A stretch of DNA of 64,000 bases from Streptomyces polyasparticus (GTDB lineage Bacteria; Actinomycetota; Actinomycetes; Streptomycetales; Streptomycetaceae). The notes beneath the pieces are model-generated. The model saw nothing but the letters and a program-made list of their open reading frames with translations. It had not been told where the DNA came from and made no database searches. The stretch is from positions 248,001 to 312,000 of the forward strand of contig NZ_JACTVJ010000011.1 in NCBI RefSeq assembly GCF_014493765.1. The letters run 5' to 3'. A program made the position numbers and the translations under genes. Positions 28,312 through 37,684 of the stretch are shown here, piece by piece (the first letter of the stretch is position 1; each line of letters opens with the position of its first letter).

Positions 28312-29571
28312 ATGGCCGCGGGATACGCGGAGCTGCTGCGCACACGGCATGCGGCGCGGCTGCTCACCGGCACCCTGGTGGGCCGGCTGCCGAATGCCAC
28401 GGGGCATATCGCGATCGTGCTGTTCACCCGCGCCGAGGGCGGCAGCTACACCCTCGCCGGCGCCCTGGCCGCCGTGTACGGGCTCGCCACCGCCGTCGGC
28501 CAGCCGCTCCTCGGCCGCGCCGTGGACCTGCGCGGACAGCCGCGGGTGATGCTGCCCGCCGCGATCGTGTCCGGGCTCGGGATGGCCCTGTTCGCATTCG
28601 TCGGCATCGGCTCGCTTCTCCTCGCGTACGTGGCCGTGGCGATCGCCGGACTGTTCACGCCGCCGCTCGAAGGCGGGCTGCGGGCCCTGTGGCCAGGAGT
28701 CCTCAAGCGCGAGGACCGGGTGCACGCGGCGTATGCGATGGACGCCGTGGCGCAGGAAGTGATGTTCACCGTCGGGCCGTTGCTGGTGACGCTGATCGTG
28801 TCCCTGTGGTCGGCGGCCGGAGCGCTCCTGGTCATCAACGTCATCGGGGTCGCGGGCGCACTGTCCGTGGTGGTCTCGGAGCCGTCGCGCACCTGGCGTT
28901 CGGCGCCGCGTGAGGCCCACTGGCTGGGCGCGCTGCGCTCGCCCGGACTGCTCGCGCTGCTCGGCTCGTTCTTCTTCGTCGGCCTGGCGCTCGGCTCCAT
29001 CACCGTGGCCGGTGTCGCCTACGCCGACGACCACGGGCAGGAGTCGGTGTACGGCTGGCTGATGGCCGCGCTGGGGCTCGGCGCCCTGCTCGGCGGCACC
29101 GTCTACGGCGCGCGGAAGTGGACCGGCGCGCCCGAGCGGCGGCTGCGCATCCTCGTCGGACTCCTCGCGCTCGGCTACGTACCGCTGATGTTCACTCCGG
29201 ACGTGGTGGCGATGTGTGTCCTCGCGGCGGTCGCCGGCGTGTTCCTCGCGCCGTCGCTCGCGTGCGCGTTCATCGTCGTCGACCGGCACGCGCCGCGTGG
29301 CACCGTGACCGAGGCGTTCTCCTGGCTGGTGACCACCTTCGGCGTGGGCGCGGCGGTCGGAACGGCCGCCGCGGGACCGGCGATCGAGGGCGGTTCGACG
29401 GCCTGGGGATTCGCCGTCGCGGGCGTCAGCGGATTCGCTGCGCTGTTCGTGCTGCTTGCTACCGCGAAGGTGCTCGCGGTTCCCGGACGCACCACGAGTA
29501 TCACCGGCTCGTCGGAAAGTGATCGAAAAGGTCCCGTCGAACCCGGTTTCAGCGCGGAGCATCAGGCGTAA
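28312..29571 (+). CDS. Major facilitator superfamily transporter
   Basis: Membrane transporter of 419 aa with about 12 hydrophobic segments. The loop GRAVDLRGQPRVML after helix 2 is the MFS motif A region. GAGAGGAG precedes the ATG. Its stop is only 9 bp before pafA, so the two genes are probably on one transcript unless pafA has a promoter inside this gene. It is divergent from the lacI-type regulator. Substrate cannot be told; an efflux or sugar role is possible. Confidence 0.88.
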   Translation: MAAGYAELLRTRHAARLLTGTLVGRLPNATGHIAIVLFTRAEGGSYTLAGALAAVYGLATAVGQPLLGRAVDLRGQPRVMLPAAIVSGLGMALFAFVGIGSLLLAYVAVAIAGLFTPPLEGGLRALWPGVLKREDRVHAAYAMDAVAQEVMFTVGPLLVTLIVSLWSAAGALLVINVIGVAGALSVVVSEPSRTWRSAPREAHWLGALRSPGLLALLGSFFFVGLALGSITVAGVAYADDHGQESVYGWLMAALGLGALLGGTVYGARKWTGAPERRLRILVGLLALGYVPLMFTPDVVAMCVLAAVAGVFLAPSLACAFIVVDRHAPRGTVTEAFSWLVTTFGVGAAVGTAAAGPAIEGGSTAWGFAVAGVSGFAALFVLLATAKVLAVPGRTTSITGSSESDRKGPVEPGFSAEHQA

Positions 29572-29580
29572 TGTTCAGTC

Positions 29581-30942
29581 ATGGACCGCCGAATTTTCGG
29601 GCTGGAGAACGAGTACGGCGTCACATGCACGTTCAGGGGACAGCGCCGTCTGTCGCCTGACGAAGTGGCGCGGTACCTCTTCCGCCGTGTCGTGTCATGG
29701 GGCCGCAGCAGCAATGTCTTTCTGCGGAACGGCGCCCGCCTCTATCTCGACGTCGGATCACATCCGGAGTACGCAACCCCCGAATGTGACAACGTGACCG
29801 AGCTGGTCACGCACGACAAAGCAGGCGAGCGCATTCTCGAAGGCCTCCTCGTCGACGCCGAACGCCGCCTGCACGAGGAGGGGATCGCGGGCGACGTCTA
29901 CCTCTTCAAGAACAACACCGACTCGGCGGGAAACTCGTACGGCTGCCACGAGAACTACCTCGTGGCCCGGCACGGCGAGTTCTCCCGGCTCGCGGACATC
30001 CTGATCCCGTTCCTGGTGACCCGTCAGCTCCTGTGCGGGGCCGGCAAGGTGCTGCAGACCCCGCGCGGCGCGGTGTACTGCGTGAGCCAGCGCGCCGAGC
30101 ACATCTGGGAGGGCGTCTCGTCGGCGACGACGCGCTCCCGGCCGATCATCAACACCCGTGACGAACCGCACGCCGACGCGGAGCGCTACCGCCGGCTGCA
30201 TGTCATCGTCGGTGACTCCAACATGTCCGAGACCACCATGCTGCTCAAGGTCGGCGCCACCGACCTGGTGCTGCGCATGATCGAGGCGGGCACGGTGATG
30301 CGGGACCTGACCCTGGAGAACCCGATCCGGGCCATCCGTGAGGTCAGCCACGACATCACGGGACGGCGCAAGGTGCGTCTCGCCTCCGGGCGCGAGGCCT
30401 CGGCGCTCGACGTGCAGCGCGAGTACTACGAGAAGGCCGTGGACTTCGTCGACCGGCGCGGCATCCGCACCGGCACGGTCGCCCAGGTCCTCGAACTGTG
30501 GGGCCGCACCCTCGACGCCATCGAGGCGGAGGATCTCGACCGCATCGGCACCGAGATCGACTGGGTCATGAAGTACAAGCTCATCGAGCGTTACCGGGCC
30601 AAGCACAACATGACCATGTCGCACCCCCGGGTCGCGCAGATAGACCTCGCGTACCACGACATCCACCGTCGGCGCGGGCTCTACTACCTGCTCGAGAAGA
30701 AGGGCCAAGCCGCCCGTATCTGCAACGACTTGAAGATCTTCGAGGGCAAGTCCGTGCCCCCGCAGACCACCAGGGCGCGGCTGCGCGGCGACTTCATCCG
30801 CCGCGCGCAGGAGCAGCGCCGCGATTTCACGGTCGACTGGGTGCACCTCAAGCTCAACGACCAGGCGCAGCGCACCGTGTTGTGCAAGGACCCGTTCCGC
30901 TCCGTGGACGACCGCGTGGAGAAGCTGATCGCCGGGATGTGA
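29581..30942 (+). CDS. pafA: Pup-protein ligase
   Basis: Joins deamidated Pup through its C-terminal glutamate to substrate lysines, using ATP. 453 aa, paralogous to Dop. It begins with GLENEYG, and the shared [17 protein letters not shown] and [11 protein letters not shown] blocks carry nucleotide and metal ligands. It is separated from prcA by the lacI/MFS pair, yet still heads the pafA-FKBP-pafB-pafC-tatA-tatC-helicase order seen in actinobacteria. No good ribosome site precedes the ATG, which fits translational coupling to the MFS gene 9 bp upstream. Confidence 0.97.
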   Translation: MDRRIFGLENEYGVTCTFRGQRRLSPDEVARYLFRRVVSWGRSSNVFLRNGARLYLDVGSHPEYATPECDNVTELVTHDKAGERILEGLLVDAERRLHEEGIAGDVYLFKNNTDSAGNSYGCHENYLVARHGEFSRLADILIPFLVTRQLLCGAGKVLQTPRGAVYCVSQRAEHIWEGVSSATTRSRPIINTRDEPHADAERYRRLHVIVGDSNMSETTMLLKVGATDLVLRMIEAGTVMRDLTLENPIRAIREVSHDITGRRKVRLASGREASALDVQREYYEKAVDFVDRRGIRTGTVAQVLELWGRTLDAIEAEDLDRIGTEIDWVMKYKLIERYRAKHNMTMSHPRVAQIDLAYHDIHRRRGLYYLLEKKGQAARICNDLKIFEGKSVPPQTTRARLRGDFIRRAQEQRRDFTVDWVHLKLNDQAQRTVLCKDPFRSVDDRVEKLIAGM

Positions 30943-30962
30943 CCCCGGAGGCAATCCAGGCC

Positions 30963-30996
30963 GCGGGCCCGTACCGAACCTCGGGTACGGGCCCGC
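30963..30996 (+). terminator. Terminator after pafA
   Basis: A 13-bp stem (GCGGGCCCGTACC with its complement) and 8-nt loop, 20 bp past the pafA stop. No T-run. Confidence 0.85.
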
Positions 30997-31077
30997 AGGC
31001 ATGCCCTACACGGACGGCACGCGCCATGGCCGTAAGGTTGCGGGCACCGAACACTCCTGCAACCCCAGAGGACCACT

Positions 31078-32043
31078 GTGCGACGCCGACTTGCCGGCCT
31101 TGTGCTCGTACCGCTGCTGCTGCTGTCGACAGCGGCCTGCGGCGACGACAAGGGCTCCGACTCCGACTCCTCCTCGTCCGCCGTGACCAAGGGTGGGCTG
31201 CCCACGATCACCGCCGGCACGAAGTTCGGCGAGAAGCCCACCCTGGCCAAGGGCAAGGGCACTCCGCCGAAGGACCTCAAGGTCGAGGTGATCAGCGAGG
31301 GCAAGGGCGAACCGCTCGCGGACGGCGACAAGGCCCAGGTGAACTACCTGGGGCAGCTGTGGGACGGCACCGAGCCGTTCGACAACAGCTTCGACCGCGG
31401 ACAGCCCTTCGACGTCACCCTCGGGGGCGGCGGCGTGATCGAGGGCTGGCAGCAGGCCCTCAAGGGGCAGAAGCAGGGCAGCCGCATCGAGGTGTCGATC
31501 CCGCCGGAGCTCGGCTACGGCGCCCAGGGCCAGGGCAGCATCCCGCCGAACGCCACGCTCGTGTTCGTGATGGACGTCGTCAAGGCGACCAAGGGCACGC
31601 CGATCCCCAAGAAGATCGAGGGCGGCAAGGTCGTCGACCAGACGGACGCCAACCTGCCCAAGGTCGGCACGCAGGAGGACGGCAAGGAGCCGGAGATCAC
31701 CATCCCGAGCGACAAGGACGCGCCGGCCAAGCTGGTGTCGAACTACGTCATCGAGGGCAGTGGCGACGCACTGAAGGCGTCCGACACCGTGGCCGTCTCC
31801 TACGTGGGCAAGCTCTGGAAGGACGGCAAGATCTTCGACAGCAGCTACAAGAACGGTCAGCCGGTCACCTTCCCGCTGAACCAGGTGATCCCGGGCTGGT
31901 CGAAGGGCCTCGAGGGCAAGAAGGTCGGCAGCCGTGTGCTGCTCGTCGTTCCGCCGGACCAGGGCTACGGCGACCAGGCGCAGGGGCCCATCCCGGCGAA
32001 GTCGACGCTGGTATTCGCCGTGGACATTCTGGCGAAGATGTAA
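31078..32043 (+). CDS. Lipoprotein with two FKBP-type peptidyl-prolyl isomerase domains
   Basis: Extracytoplasmic folding factor of 321 aa. The GTG start is followed by a lipoprotein signal ending LSTAAC. Two FKBP modules follow, at about residues 65-180 (VNYLGQLWDGTEPFDNSFDRG ...) and 215-321 (VSYVGKLWKDGKIFDSSYKNG ...), each with the conserved GxGxIPPN/AKSTLVF ending. The two may derive from an old duplication. A cytoplasmic single-domain FKBP follows 43 bp downstream, suggesting one transcript covering proline isomerisation outside and inside the membrane. Confidence 0.93.
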   Translation: MRRRLAGLVLVPLLLLSTAACGDDKGSDSDSSSSAVTKGGLPTITAGTKFGEKPTLAKGKGTPPKDLKVEVISEGKGEPLADGDKAQVNYLGQLWDGTEPFDNSFDRGQPFDVTLGGGGVIEGWQQALKGQKQGSRIEVSIPPELGYGAQGQGSIPPNATLVFVMDVVKATKGTPIPKKIEGGKVVDQTDANLPKVGTQEDGKEPEITIPSDKDAPAKLVSNYVIEGSGDALKASDTVAVSYVGKLWKDGKIFDSSYKNGQPVTFPLNQVIPGWSKGLEGKKVGSRVLLVVPPDQGYGDQAQGPIPAKSTLVFAVDILAKM

Positions 32044-32086
32044 GACTGTCCCGGTTGCCCATCCGTAGAAATCAGGAGCAATACAC

Positions 32087-32458
32087 GTGAGCATCGACAA
32101 GCCCGAGGTCGACTTCCCCGGCGGCGAGCCCCCGGCCGACCTTGAGATCAAGGACATCTGGGAGGGCGACGGCCCGGAGGCCAAGGCCGGCGACAACGTC
32201 CAGGTCCACTACGTGGGCGTGTCCTTCTCCACCGGTGAGGAGTTCGACGCGAGCTGGAACCGCGGCACCCCGCTGCCGTTCACGCTGGGCGCCGGCCAGG
32301 TCATCGCGGGCTGGGACCAGGGTGTCCAGGGCATGAAGGTCGGCGGCCGCCGCCAGCTGGTCATCCCGCCGCACCTGGCCTACGGCGACCGTGGCGCCGG
32401 CGGCAAGATCGCGCCGGGCGAGACGCTGATCTTCGTCTGCGACCTGGTCTCGGTCTGA
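32087..32458 (+). CDS. FKBP-type peptidyl-prolyl cis-trans isomerase
   Basis: Single-domain cytoplasmic FKBP of 123 aa, GTG start after CAGGAG. Core motifs include VHYVGVSFSTGEEFDASWNRG, the GAGQVIAGWDQG loop and the C-terminal APGETLIFVCDLV. There is no signal peptide, unlike its upstream neighbour. A strong terminator follows. Confidence 0.95.
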   Translation: MSIDKPEVDFPGGEPPADLEIKDIWEGDGPEAKAGDNVQVHYVGVSFSTGEEFDASWNRGTPLPFTLGAGQVIAGWDQGVQGMKVGGRRQLVIPPHLAYGDRGAGGKIAPGETLIFVCDLVSV

Positions 32459-32479
32459 TCCGGTCCGGTTCGAACATTT

Positions 32480-32518
32480 GAGGGCCCTTGCCTGCTGGCA
32501 AGGGCCCTCGGCTTTTGC
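32480..32518 (+). terminator. Terminator after the FKBP pair
   Basis: GAGGGCCCTTGCC tgct and its 13-bp complement end with GGCTTTTG, a stem-loop with a short T-run. Confidence 0.93.
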
Positions 32519-32585
32519 CTCGCTACCCCGGGACGGTACGGTCGAGCTTCGTAGTGGCAGTCCAGGAGGGGTGGAGAGGGCGTCG

Positions 32586-33539
32586 ATGGCGATTGCCAAG
32601 GCAGAGCGGCTGATGAATCTGGCGCTGTGTCTGCTCGGGACCCGACGGCCGCTGAGCAAGCGCGAGCTGCGCGGCTCCATCGAGGCGTACCTCGAAGCCA
32701 ACTCGGACGACAGCTTCAACCGGATGTTCGAGCGTGACAAGGACGACCTCCGCGAACTCGGCCTGGTCATCGAGACGGTGGAGAACCTGGACGGCGAGGT
32801 CGGCTATCTCGCCCGCCGCGACTCCAACCATCTGCCGCCGGTCACCCTCGACGCCGAGGAGGCCGCCGCGCTCGGCGTCGCCGCCAAGGTGTGGCAGCAG
32901 GCCCGCCTCGCGGGCGCGGCCAGTGGCGCTCTGCAGAAGCTGCGGGCCGCGGGGATGCCCGAGGAAGTGGACCCCTATGAGTCCCACGGCGCCCTGGAAC
33001 CCCGTATCCCCGTGCACGAAGCGGCCTTCGAGCCGCTGATGCTGGCCTGCCGCGACCGCAGGCCCGTCGTCTTCGACTACCGCAAGGCCACGGCTGCGCG
33101 CCCCGAGACCCGGCATGTCGAGCCGTGGGCCCTGGAGTGCTGGCGCGGCCACTGGTACCTGGCCGGCTGGGACCGCGACCGCGGCGCCGAGCGGGTGTTC
33201 CGGCTCTCGCGGATCACCGGCAAGGTGCGGTCGCGTGCGGGCAAGTTCACCGCCGAGATCCCCGATGTCGTCACCGTCCGCGAGACCGTGGCGGGCTGGG
33301 CCGGCGAGATCACCGACCGGACGGCGCTGATCAAACTGCGCACGGACGCCGGCTATCCGCTGCGTCTGAAGGCCACGCGCGTACGGGAACTCGGCGAGGG
33401 CTGGGACGAGTTGGAGATTCCGTACGGGCACGGGCTCGACGCCTGGCTCGTCGAGTTCGGCCCGGACGTGGTCGTGCTGGAGCCCGCCGAACTGCGGGCC
33501 GATGTCGTGGACCGGCTGCGCGCCGTGGCCAAGGGCTGA
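32586..33539 (+). CDS. pafB: WYL-domain transcription regulator PafB
   Basis: Half of the PafBC activator, which in mycobacteria controls the main LexA-independent DNA-damage response. 317 aa with an N-terminal winged helix (RPLSKRELRGSIEAYL), a WYL domain showing the literal WYL in RGHWYLAGWD, and the WCX extension. The ATG at 32586 is preceded by GAGAGGG; an upstream in-frame start lies inside the previous terminator. The next gene, pafC, has the same length and starts 17 bp later, as expected for a co-expressed heterodimer. Confidence 0.95.
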   Translation: MAIAKAERLMNLALCLLGTRRPLSKRELRGSIEAYLEANSDDSFNRMFERDKDDLRELGLVIETVENLDGEVGYLARRDSNHLPPVTLDAEEAAALGVAAKVWQQARLAGAASGALQKLRAAGMPEEVDPYESHGALEPRIPVHEAAFEPLMLACRDRRPVVFDYRKATAARPETRHVEPWALECWRGHWYLAGWDRDRGAERVFRLSRITGKVRSRAGKFTAEIPDVVTVRETVAGWAGEITDRTALIKLRTDAGYPLRLKATRVRELGEGWDELEIPYGHGLDAWLVEFGPDVVVLEPAELRADVVDRLRAVAKG

Positions 33540-33556
33540 GGGGGAACCGGAACACC

Positions 33557-34510
33557 ATGGCAGCCAACGCCATCGACCAGACGCGCCGCATGCTCTCCCT
33601 GGTCACGTATCTGCGCGAACGCCCCGGCGCCCGCGTCGCCGATGTCGCGCGCGCCTTCGGAGTCACCGAGGCCGAGCTGATCTCCGACCTCGATGTGCTG
33701 CCGCTGTGCGGGACGAGCTTCCGCGGCGGTGACCTGCTCGACATCGACACCGACGGCGAGCGGATCTGGTGGCACAACCCCGACGACGTGGCCGCCCCGC
33801 TCAGGCTGGCCGCCGACGAGGCCACCGCGCTCCTGGTCGCCGCGCGGGCCGTCGCCACCCTGCCCGGTCTTCGCGAGAGCGACCGTGAGGCGCTGGTCAG
33901 GGCCACGTCCAAGCTGGAGGCCGCCGCGGGCGAGACCGCCGCGGCCGGCGACCGGCTCTCGGTCACCTTCGAGTCCGAGGGCGGCGTCTTCGCCGAGGTC
34001 GACCGCGCCATCTCCGAGCGGCGCAGGCTCTGGCTGCGCTACTACTCGCCGGCCCGCGACGAGCTCACCGAGCGCGAGGTCGACCCGATCCGTCTGTTCG
34101 CCCTCGGCCATACGTATATGGAGGCCTGGTGCTACCGCTCGGAGGCGCGGCGCACCTTCCGGCTCGACCGCGTCGCCGAGATCCGGATCCTCGACGAGGT
34201 GGCGGCGCCGCCGGAGCTCGAGCTGCGGGACCTGTCCGAAGGGCTCGTCCAGCCGTCGGCCGACGACCCCGAGGTCGTGATCGAGGTGGGTCCCGGCGGG
34301 CGCTGGGTCGCCGAGTACTACCCGCACGACAGCGCCGAGGAGCTGCCCGAGGGCGGGCTGCGGATCACGCTGCGCACCCCGGACCCGGCCTCCTTGAAGC
34401 GCCTCGCGCTCCGGCTCGGCCGTGACGGGCACATCGTCTCGCCGCAGGACCTGGCGGACAGCGCGCGGCAGGCCGCCAGGGCCGCGCTCGAAGCGTACGA
34501 GCAGAACTGA
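33557..34510 (+). CDS. pafC: WYL-domain transcription regulator PafC
   Basis: Second half of the PafBC activator, 317 aa, paralogous to PafB. The N-terminal helix-turn-helix is in ARVADVARAFGVTEAELISDL. The WYL region reads YMEAWCYRSEARRTFRLDRV, so the WYL core is changed to WCY. The C-terminal WCX domain is complete. The name follows the mycobacterial order pafA-pafB-pafC-tatA-tatC-helicase, which is preserved here with small insertions. Single-stranded DNA is the proposed activating ligand in mycobacteria. Confidence 0.94.
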   Translation: MAANAIDQTRRMLSLVTYLRERPGARVADVARAFGVTEAELISDLDVLPLCGTSFRGGDLLDIDTDGERIWWHNPDDVAAPLRLAADEATALLVAARAVATLPGLRESDREALVRATSKLEAAAGETAAAGDRLSVTFESEGGVFAEVDRAISERRRLWLRYYSPARDELTEREVDPIRLFALGHTYMEAWCYRSEARRTFRLDRVAEIRILDEVAAPPELELRDLSEGLVQPSADDPEVVIEVGPGGRWVAEYYPHDSAEELPEGGLRITLRTPDPASLKRLALRLGRDGHIVSPQDLADSARQAARAALEAYEQN

Positions 34511-34547
34511 ACGAGGCGTACGGGCAGGACCGAAAGGAGCTGTGACG

Positions 34548-34922
34548 GTGCGGACACTGGATGCGTCGGGCGGGGTGGACGAGTCGGGCGGCCTCGCGGG
34601 GCCGTGGAGTGCCGGCACGGTGGGGCGCTGGTACTCGCCCAACGACGCATCGGAGTCGGGTAATTCGGAAATGTCCGGATTTGGGCATGCGGTCGAAGGT
34701 GCTCCCGCCGTCTTCCGTGCGGGCTGCCCGGACTGCCGCTCGCGCTTCGTACTCGCCGCCACGGCACTGCGGTTGGTGATGGGCGCCAGTGAGCGCACCA
34801 CCTTCTACTCCTTCACCTGCCCCGACTGCGGCGCGGGCGTCCGCAAGCCGGCGGGGGAGCGGATCGTCGAACTCCTCGCGCGTGGTGGGGTGCGGACCCT
34901 GCGGCTGCACTCCACGGTCTAG
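34548..34922 (+). CDS. Zinc-ribbon protein of unknown function
   Basis: 124 aa. The GTG at 34548 lies 8 nt after AAAGGAG, while an in-frame GTG at 34542 is too close. Two CPDC knuckles about 38 residues apart (AGCPDCRSRF and FTCPDCGAGV) form one predicted zinc ribbon; the N-terminal 55 residues are low-complexity. It lies 37 bp after pafC and 10 bp before a small membrane protein gene, so it is likely in the pafBC-tat transcript. No known family name comes to mind; roles in RNA or nucleic-acid binding are possible. Confidence 0.75.
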   Translation: MRTLDASGGVDESGGLAGPWSAGTVGRWYSPNDASESGNSEMSGFGHAVEGAPAVFRAGCPDCRSRFVLAATALRLVMGASERTTFYSFTCPDCGAGVRKPAGERIVELLARGGVRTLRLHSTV

Positions 34923-34932
34923 GCTTGCCCTC

Positions 34933-35130
34933 ATGCTCTGGCCCATGATCGCGATCGCCCTCGGCTTCCTCGGGCTCGTGGTGCTCGCCTTCTTCGCCGT
35001 ACGGGTCTTCGTGGAGGTCCGTCGTCTCGGCGCCCAAGTGGCCGAGACCTCAAGGAAGATCACCGCTGCTTCCAGTGACCTGGAGCGGGCGGCCGCGGCC
35101 ATGGCACGTGCGGGGCGAGAGTCGCTGTAG
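34933..35130 (+). CDS. Small single-span membrane protein (DUF948-like)
   Basis: 65 aa with one N-terminal membrane helix (IAIALGFLGLVVLAFFAVRVF) followed by an amphipathic region rich in Ala and Arg (EVRRLGAQVAETSRKITAASSDLERAAAAM), a likely coiled coil. The layout resembles DUF948/YtxG-type proteins. The ribosome site is weak, so translation may be coupled to the zinc-ribbon gene 10 bp upstream; an alternative ATG is four codons later. About 230 non-coding bases then lead to tatA. Confidence 0.6.
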   Translation: MLWPMIAIALGFLGLVVLAFFAVRVFVEVRRLGAQVAETSRKITAASSDLERAAAAMARAGRESL

Positions 35131-35363
35131 GGGCAGCTGTTGCGTAATTGACCTGCGAACTCTCCTACTTGTCAGGCCGGGCGGGTACCCTGCTGAAGCA
35201 GTGACCCGGCAAGGAGGCGTCGGGTCAGGAACCGGGAGTACGCACAGGCATTGCCTCAGGTTCACTCCCGGGGGTTACGATCGCTGTCAGCGCGGTGATC
35301 GGATGTCTGTCCGGTCCTCCGGGCACACGTTCCCTGTCGCCTCGGTGAAGAAGGTAAACGGCT

Positions 35364-35636
35364 ATGAACCTCGGGGCCCCCGAAATCATCCTGATCCTCG
35401 TCGTGATCATCCTGCTGTTCGGAGCCAAGAAGCTTCCCGACATGGCACGCTCGCTCGGCAAGTCCGCCCGCATCCTCAAGAGCGAGGCCAAGGCGATGAA
35501 GTCCGACGACGCGAGCACGGCCTCCCCCGCGCAGCCGGCGTCCGAGCAGCAGGCTCCGAAGACGATCCAGGCCGCTCCCGGTGACGTGACCAGCTCGCGT
35601 CCGGTGACCGAGCCGACGGATACGACGCAGCGCTGA
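35364..35636 (+). CDS. tatA: Sec-independent translocase subunit TatA
   Basis: Pore-forming subunit of the twin-arginine export system, 90 aa. One N-terminal membrane helix ([19 protein letters not shown]) with the FGxxKLP hinge is followed by the amphipathic helix [15 protein letters not shown] and a polar, probably disordered tail. GAAGAAGG precedes the ATG. tatC starts 48 bp downstream. Streptomyces export many proteins through Tat, so this is a core gene. Confidence 0.96.
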   Translation: MNLGAPEIILILVVIILLFGAKKLPDMARSLGKSARILKSEAKAMKSDDASTASPAQPASEQQAPKTIQAAPGDVTSSRPVTEPTDTTQR

Positions 35637-35684
35637 CCGCCGAGCAGGTCACGTCCGGCCTGCCGCACGAGATGAGGACGTGGG

Positions 35685-36638
35685 TTGCTCAAGTCTGCCC
35701 GCAAGCAGGAGAAGGATCCCGAGGGGCGGATGCCCCTCCAGGAGCACCTGCGCGAATTGCGCAGCCGCTTGGTCAAGAGCCTGCTGGCCATCATTGTCAC
35801 GACGGCGCTGTCGCTCGCGTTCTACCGGGACGTGATCGAGTTCTTCACCAATCCGATCCTCGGTGCCGTCGGCTGCGATATGAGTTTCGCCGAGCTGCAG
35901 GAGACGGGTGCGGAGAAGTGCGCCCGTATCACGCAGAACGGTCTGCTGAGCCCCTTCACGCTTGCGCTCACGGTCTCCTTCACCACGGGTCTCGTACTGG
36001 CCACGCCGGTGTGGCTGTACCAGCTGTGGGGCTTCATCGCGCCCGGTCTGCACCGCAATGAGAAGAAGTACTCGCTGGCGCTGATCTTCACCGGGTTCCC
36101 CCTCTTCCTCATGGGGGCGTACGCGGCGTACTGGACGCTGCCGAAGATGGCGAGTGTCCTGATCCAGTTCTCGATCGTCGGCAGTGACAACCTGCTGCCG
36201 CTCGACGACCTGATCAACCTGATCATGCGGATGATCATCGTCTTCGGTCTTGCCTTCCAGTTGCCGCTGCTCTTGGTGATGCTCAACTTCGGAGGCATCG
36301 TCTCGGGCGCCAAGCTGCTCAGCTGGTGGCGCGCGATGATCATGGGCATCACGTTGTTCGCGGCCATCGCGACCCCGAGCACGGACCCGATCTCCATGCT
36401 CGCCCTGGCCGTGCCCATCTGGATCCTGTACTTCGGTGCGGTGGGCGTCTCCTTGATCAACGACAAGCGACGGGCACGAGCCGAGGCCGCAGGCCCCGCA
36501 GACGACGAAGCCTCCGAGCTCGACCTCACCCCTGAGGACATCGGTGAAGTCGAGACGGTCTCCGCCTCCCGGGCCCTCCCCGAGCAGGCCACCGGCGACG
36601 GCGAGCGCCGGCTCAACGGTTACGACGACGTCACCTGA
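35685..36638 (+). CDS. tatC: Sec-independent translocase subunit TatC
   Basis: Six-helix receptor for twin-arginine signal peptides, 317 aa. Typical features are the N-terminal GRMPLQEHLRELRSRLVKS segment and the LWGFIAPGLHRNEKKY loop that reads the signal. It begins with TTG at 35685, with GATGAGG upstream; the next ATG would remove the conserved LKSARKQEKDPEG leader. The C-terminal ~60 residues form an acidic cytoplasmic tail. The diacylglycerol kinase gene follows after 18 bp. Confidence 0.95.
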   Translation: MLKSARKQEKDPEGRMPLQEHLRELRSRLVKSLLAIIVTTALSLAFYRDVIEFFTNPILGAVGCDMSFAELQETGAEKCARITQNGLLSPFTLALTVSFTTGLVLATPVWLYQLWGFIAPGLHRNEKKYSLALIFTGFPLFLMGAYAAYWTLPKMASVLIQFSIVGSDNLLPLDDLINLIMRMIIVFGLAFQLPLLLVMLNFGGIVSGAKLLSWWRAMIMGITLFAAIATPSTDPISMLALAVPIWILYFGAVGVSLINDKRRARAEAAGPADDEASELDLTPEDIGEVETVSASRALPEQATGDGERRLNGYDDVT

Positions 36639-36656
36639 CCTTGTAGGGTCCGGGCC

Positions 36657-37547
36657 GTGACCAGCGAGATCACTCTCTTCGTCAATCCCACCGCAGGACG
36701 CGGCCGGGGCGCCCACGCGGCGCAGCCGGCCGCTCGTGCGTTCCGGGACGCCGGATTCTCCGTCCGTACGGTCGTGGGCGAGGACGCCGAGGACGCACTG
36801 AGGCGCGCCCGTGAGGCCGTCCGCGGCGGGACGGGGGCGCTGGTCGCCGTCGGCGGCGACGGCATGATCAACCTCGCGCTGCAGGCGATCGCCGGCACCG
36901 ACACCCCGCTGGGGATCGTCGCCGTCGGCACGGGCAACGACTTCGCCCGCACCCTCGGACTGCCCATACGTGATCCGGAAGCCTCGGGGCGGCTCGCCGC
37001 CCGGGCGCTCAAGGGCGCCACGTCCCGCGCCGTCGACCTCGGCCGGATCGGCGACCGCCTCTTCGGCACCGTCCTCGCGTGCGGCTTCGACTCCCGCGTC
37101 AACGACCGGGGCAACCGGATGCGGCTGCCCGGCGGCCGCTTCAAGTACGACCTCGCGATGCTCGCGGAACTGGCCGCGTTCAAGCCCTTCCCGTTCCGTA
37201 TACGACTCGACGACGGGCCGGTCCAGGAGGTGGACGCCACCTTGATCGCCGTCGGCAACGGATCCTCGTACGGCGGGGGAATGCGGATCTGCCCGGGAGC
37301 CGCAGTCGACGACGGGCTCTTCGACGTGACGGTCGTGGGCGACTGCTCGCGAGCCACGCTGCTGCGAGTGTTTCCGCGGGTCTACAAGGGCACACATGTC
37401 GACCACCCCAAGGTCACCGTGCACCGCACCGCGAAGATCACCGTCGAGGCGGCGGGCATCACGGGCTACGCCGACGGAGAGCCGCTCGGACCGCTGCCGC
37501 TGACGGCGGAGTGTGTGCCGGGGGCGGTGCGCGTACTCGCCGGGTAG
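36657..37547 (+). CDS. Diacylglycerol / lipid kinase (DagK-YegS-LCB5 family)
   Basis: Cytoplasmic lipid kinase of 296 aa, probably phosphorylating diacylglycerol or a related lipid. The N-terminal catalytic domain has FVNPTAGRGRG, the nucleotide loop VAVGGDGMIN and GTGNDFARTLG; the C-terminal beta domain includes VGNGSSYGGGMRICP. GTG start at 36657, 18 bp after tatC, so it is likely co-transcribed. The final codons form the first unit of a degenerate repeat array that continues to the helicase gene. Confidence 0.92.
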   Translation: MTSEITLFVNPTAGRGRGAHAAQPAARAFRDAGFSVRTVVGEDAEDALRRAREAVRGGTGALVAVGGDGMINLALQAIAGTDTPLGIVAVGTGNDFARTLGLPIRDPEASGRLAARALKGATSRAVDLGRIGDRLFGTVLACGFDSRVNDRGNRMRLPGGRFKYDLAMLAELAAFKPFPFRIRLDDGPVQEVDATLIAVGNGSSYGGGMRICPGAAVDDGLFDVTVVGDCSRATLLRVFPRVYKGTHVDHPKVTVHRTAKITVEAAGITGYADGEPLGPLPLTAECVPGAVRVLAG

Positions 37548-37636
37548 GGCTTCGTGGTTCTCGGTCGGGTGGAGCTCCGTCGTGCTGCCGGGCACTGCCT
37601 CGTGGTGCTTGCCGGGTAAAGCCTCGTTGTCGGGTC
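37525..37636. repeat. Degenerate ~24-bp tandem array across the dagK-type stop codon
   Basis: About 4.6 units of roughly GCCTCGTGGTGCTTGCCGGG plus a few bases start near 37525, 37549, 37574, 37597 and 37621 (spacing 23-25). The first, most diverged unit contains the last codons and the TAG at 37545-37547; the rest fills the gap to the helicase. Confidence 0.75.
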
Positions 37637-37684
37637 AACAAAGATCGCGACGCTGTCAGTGGCTGCGGGTAGGCTCGAAGCAAG

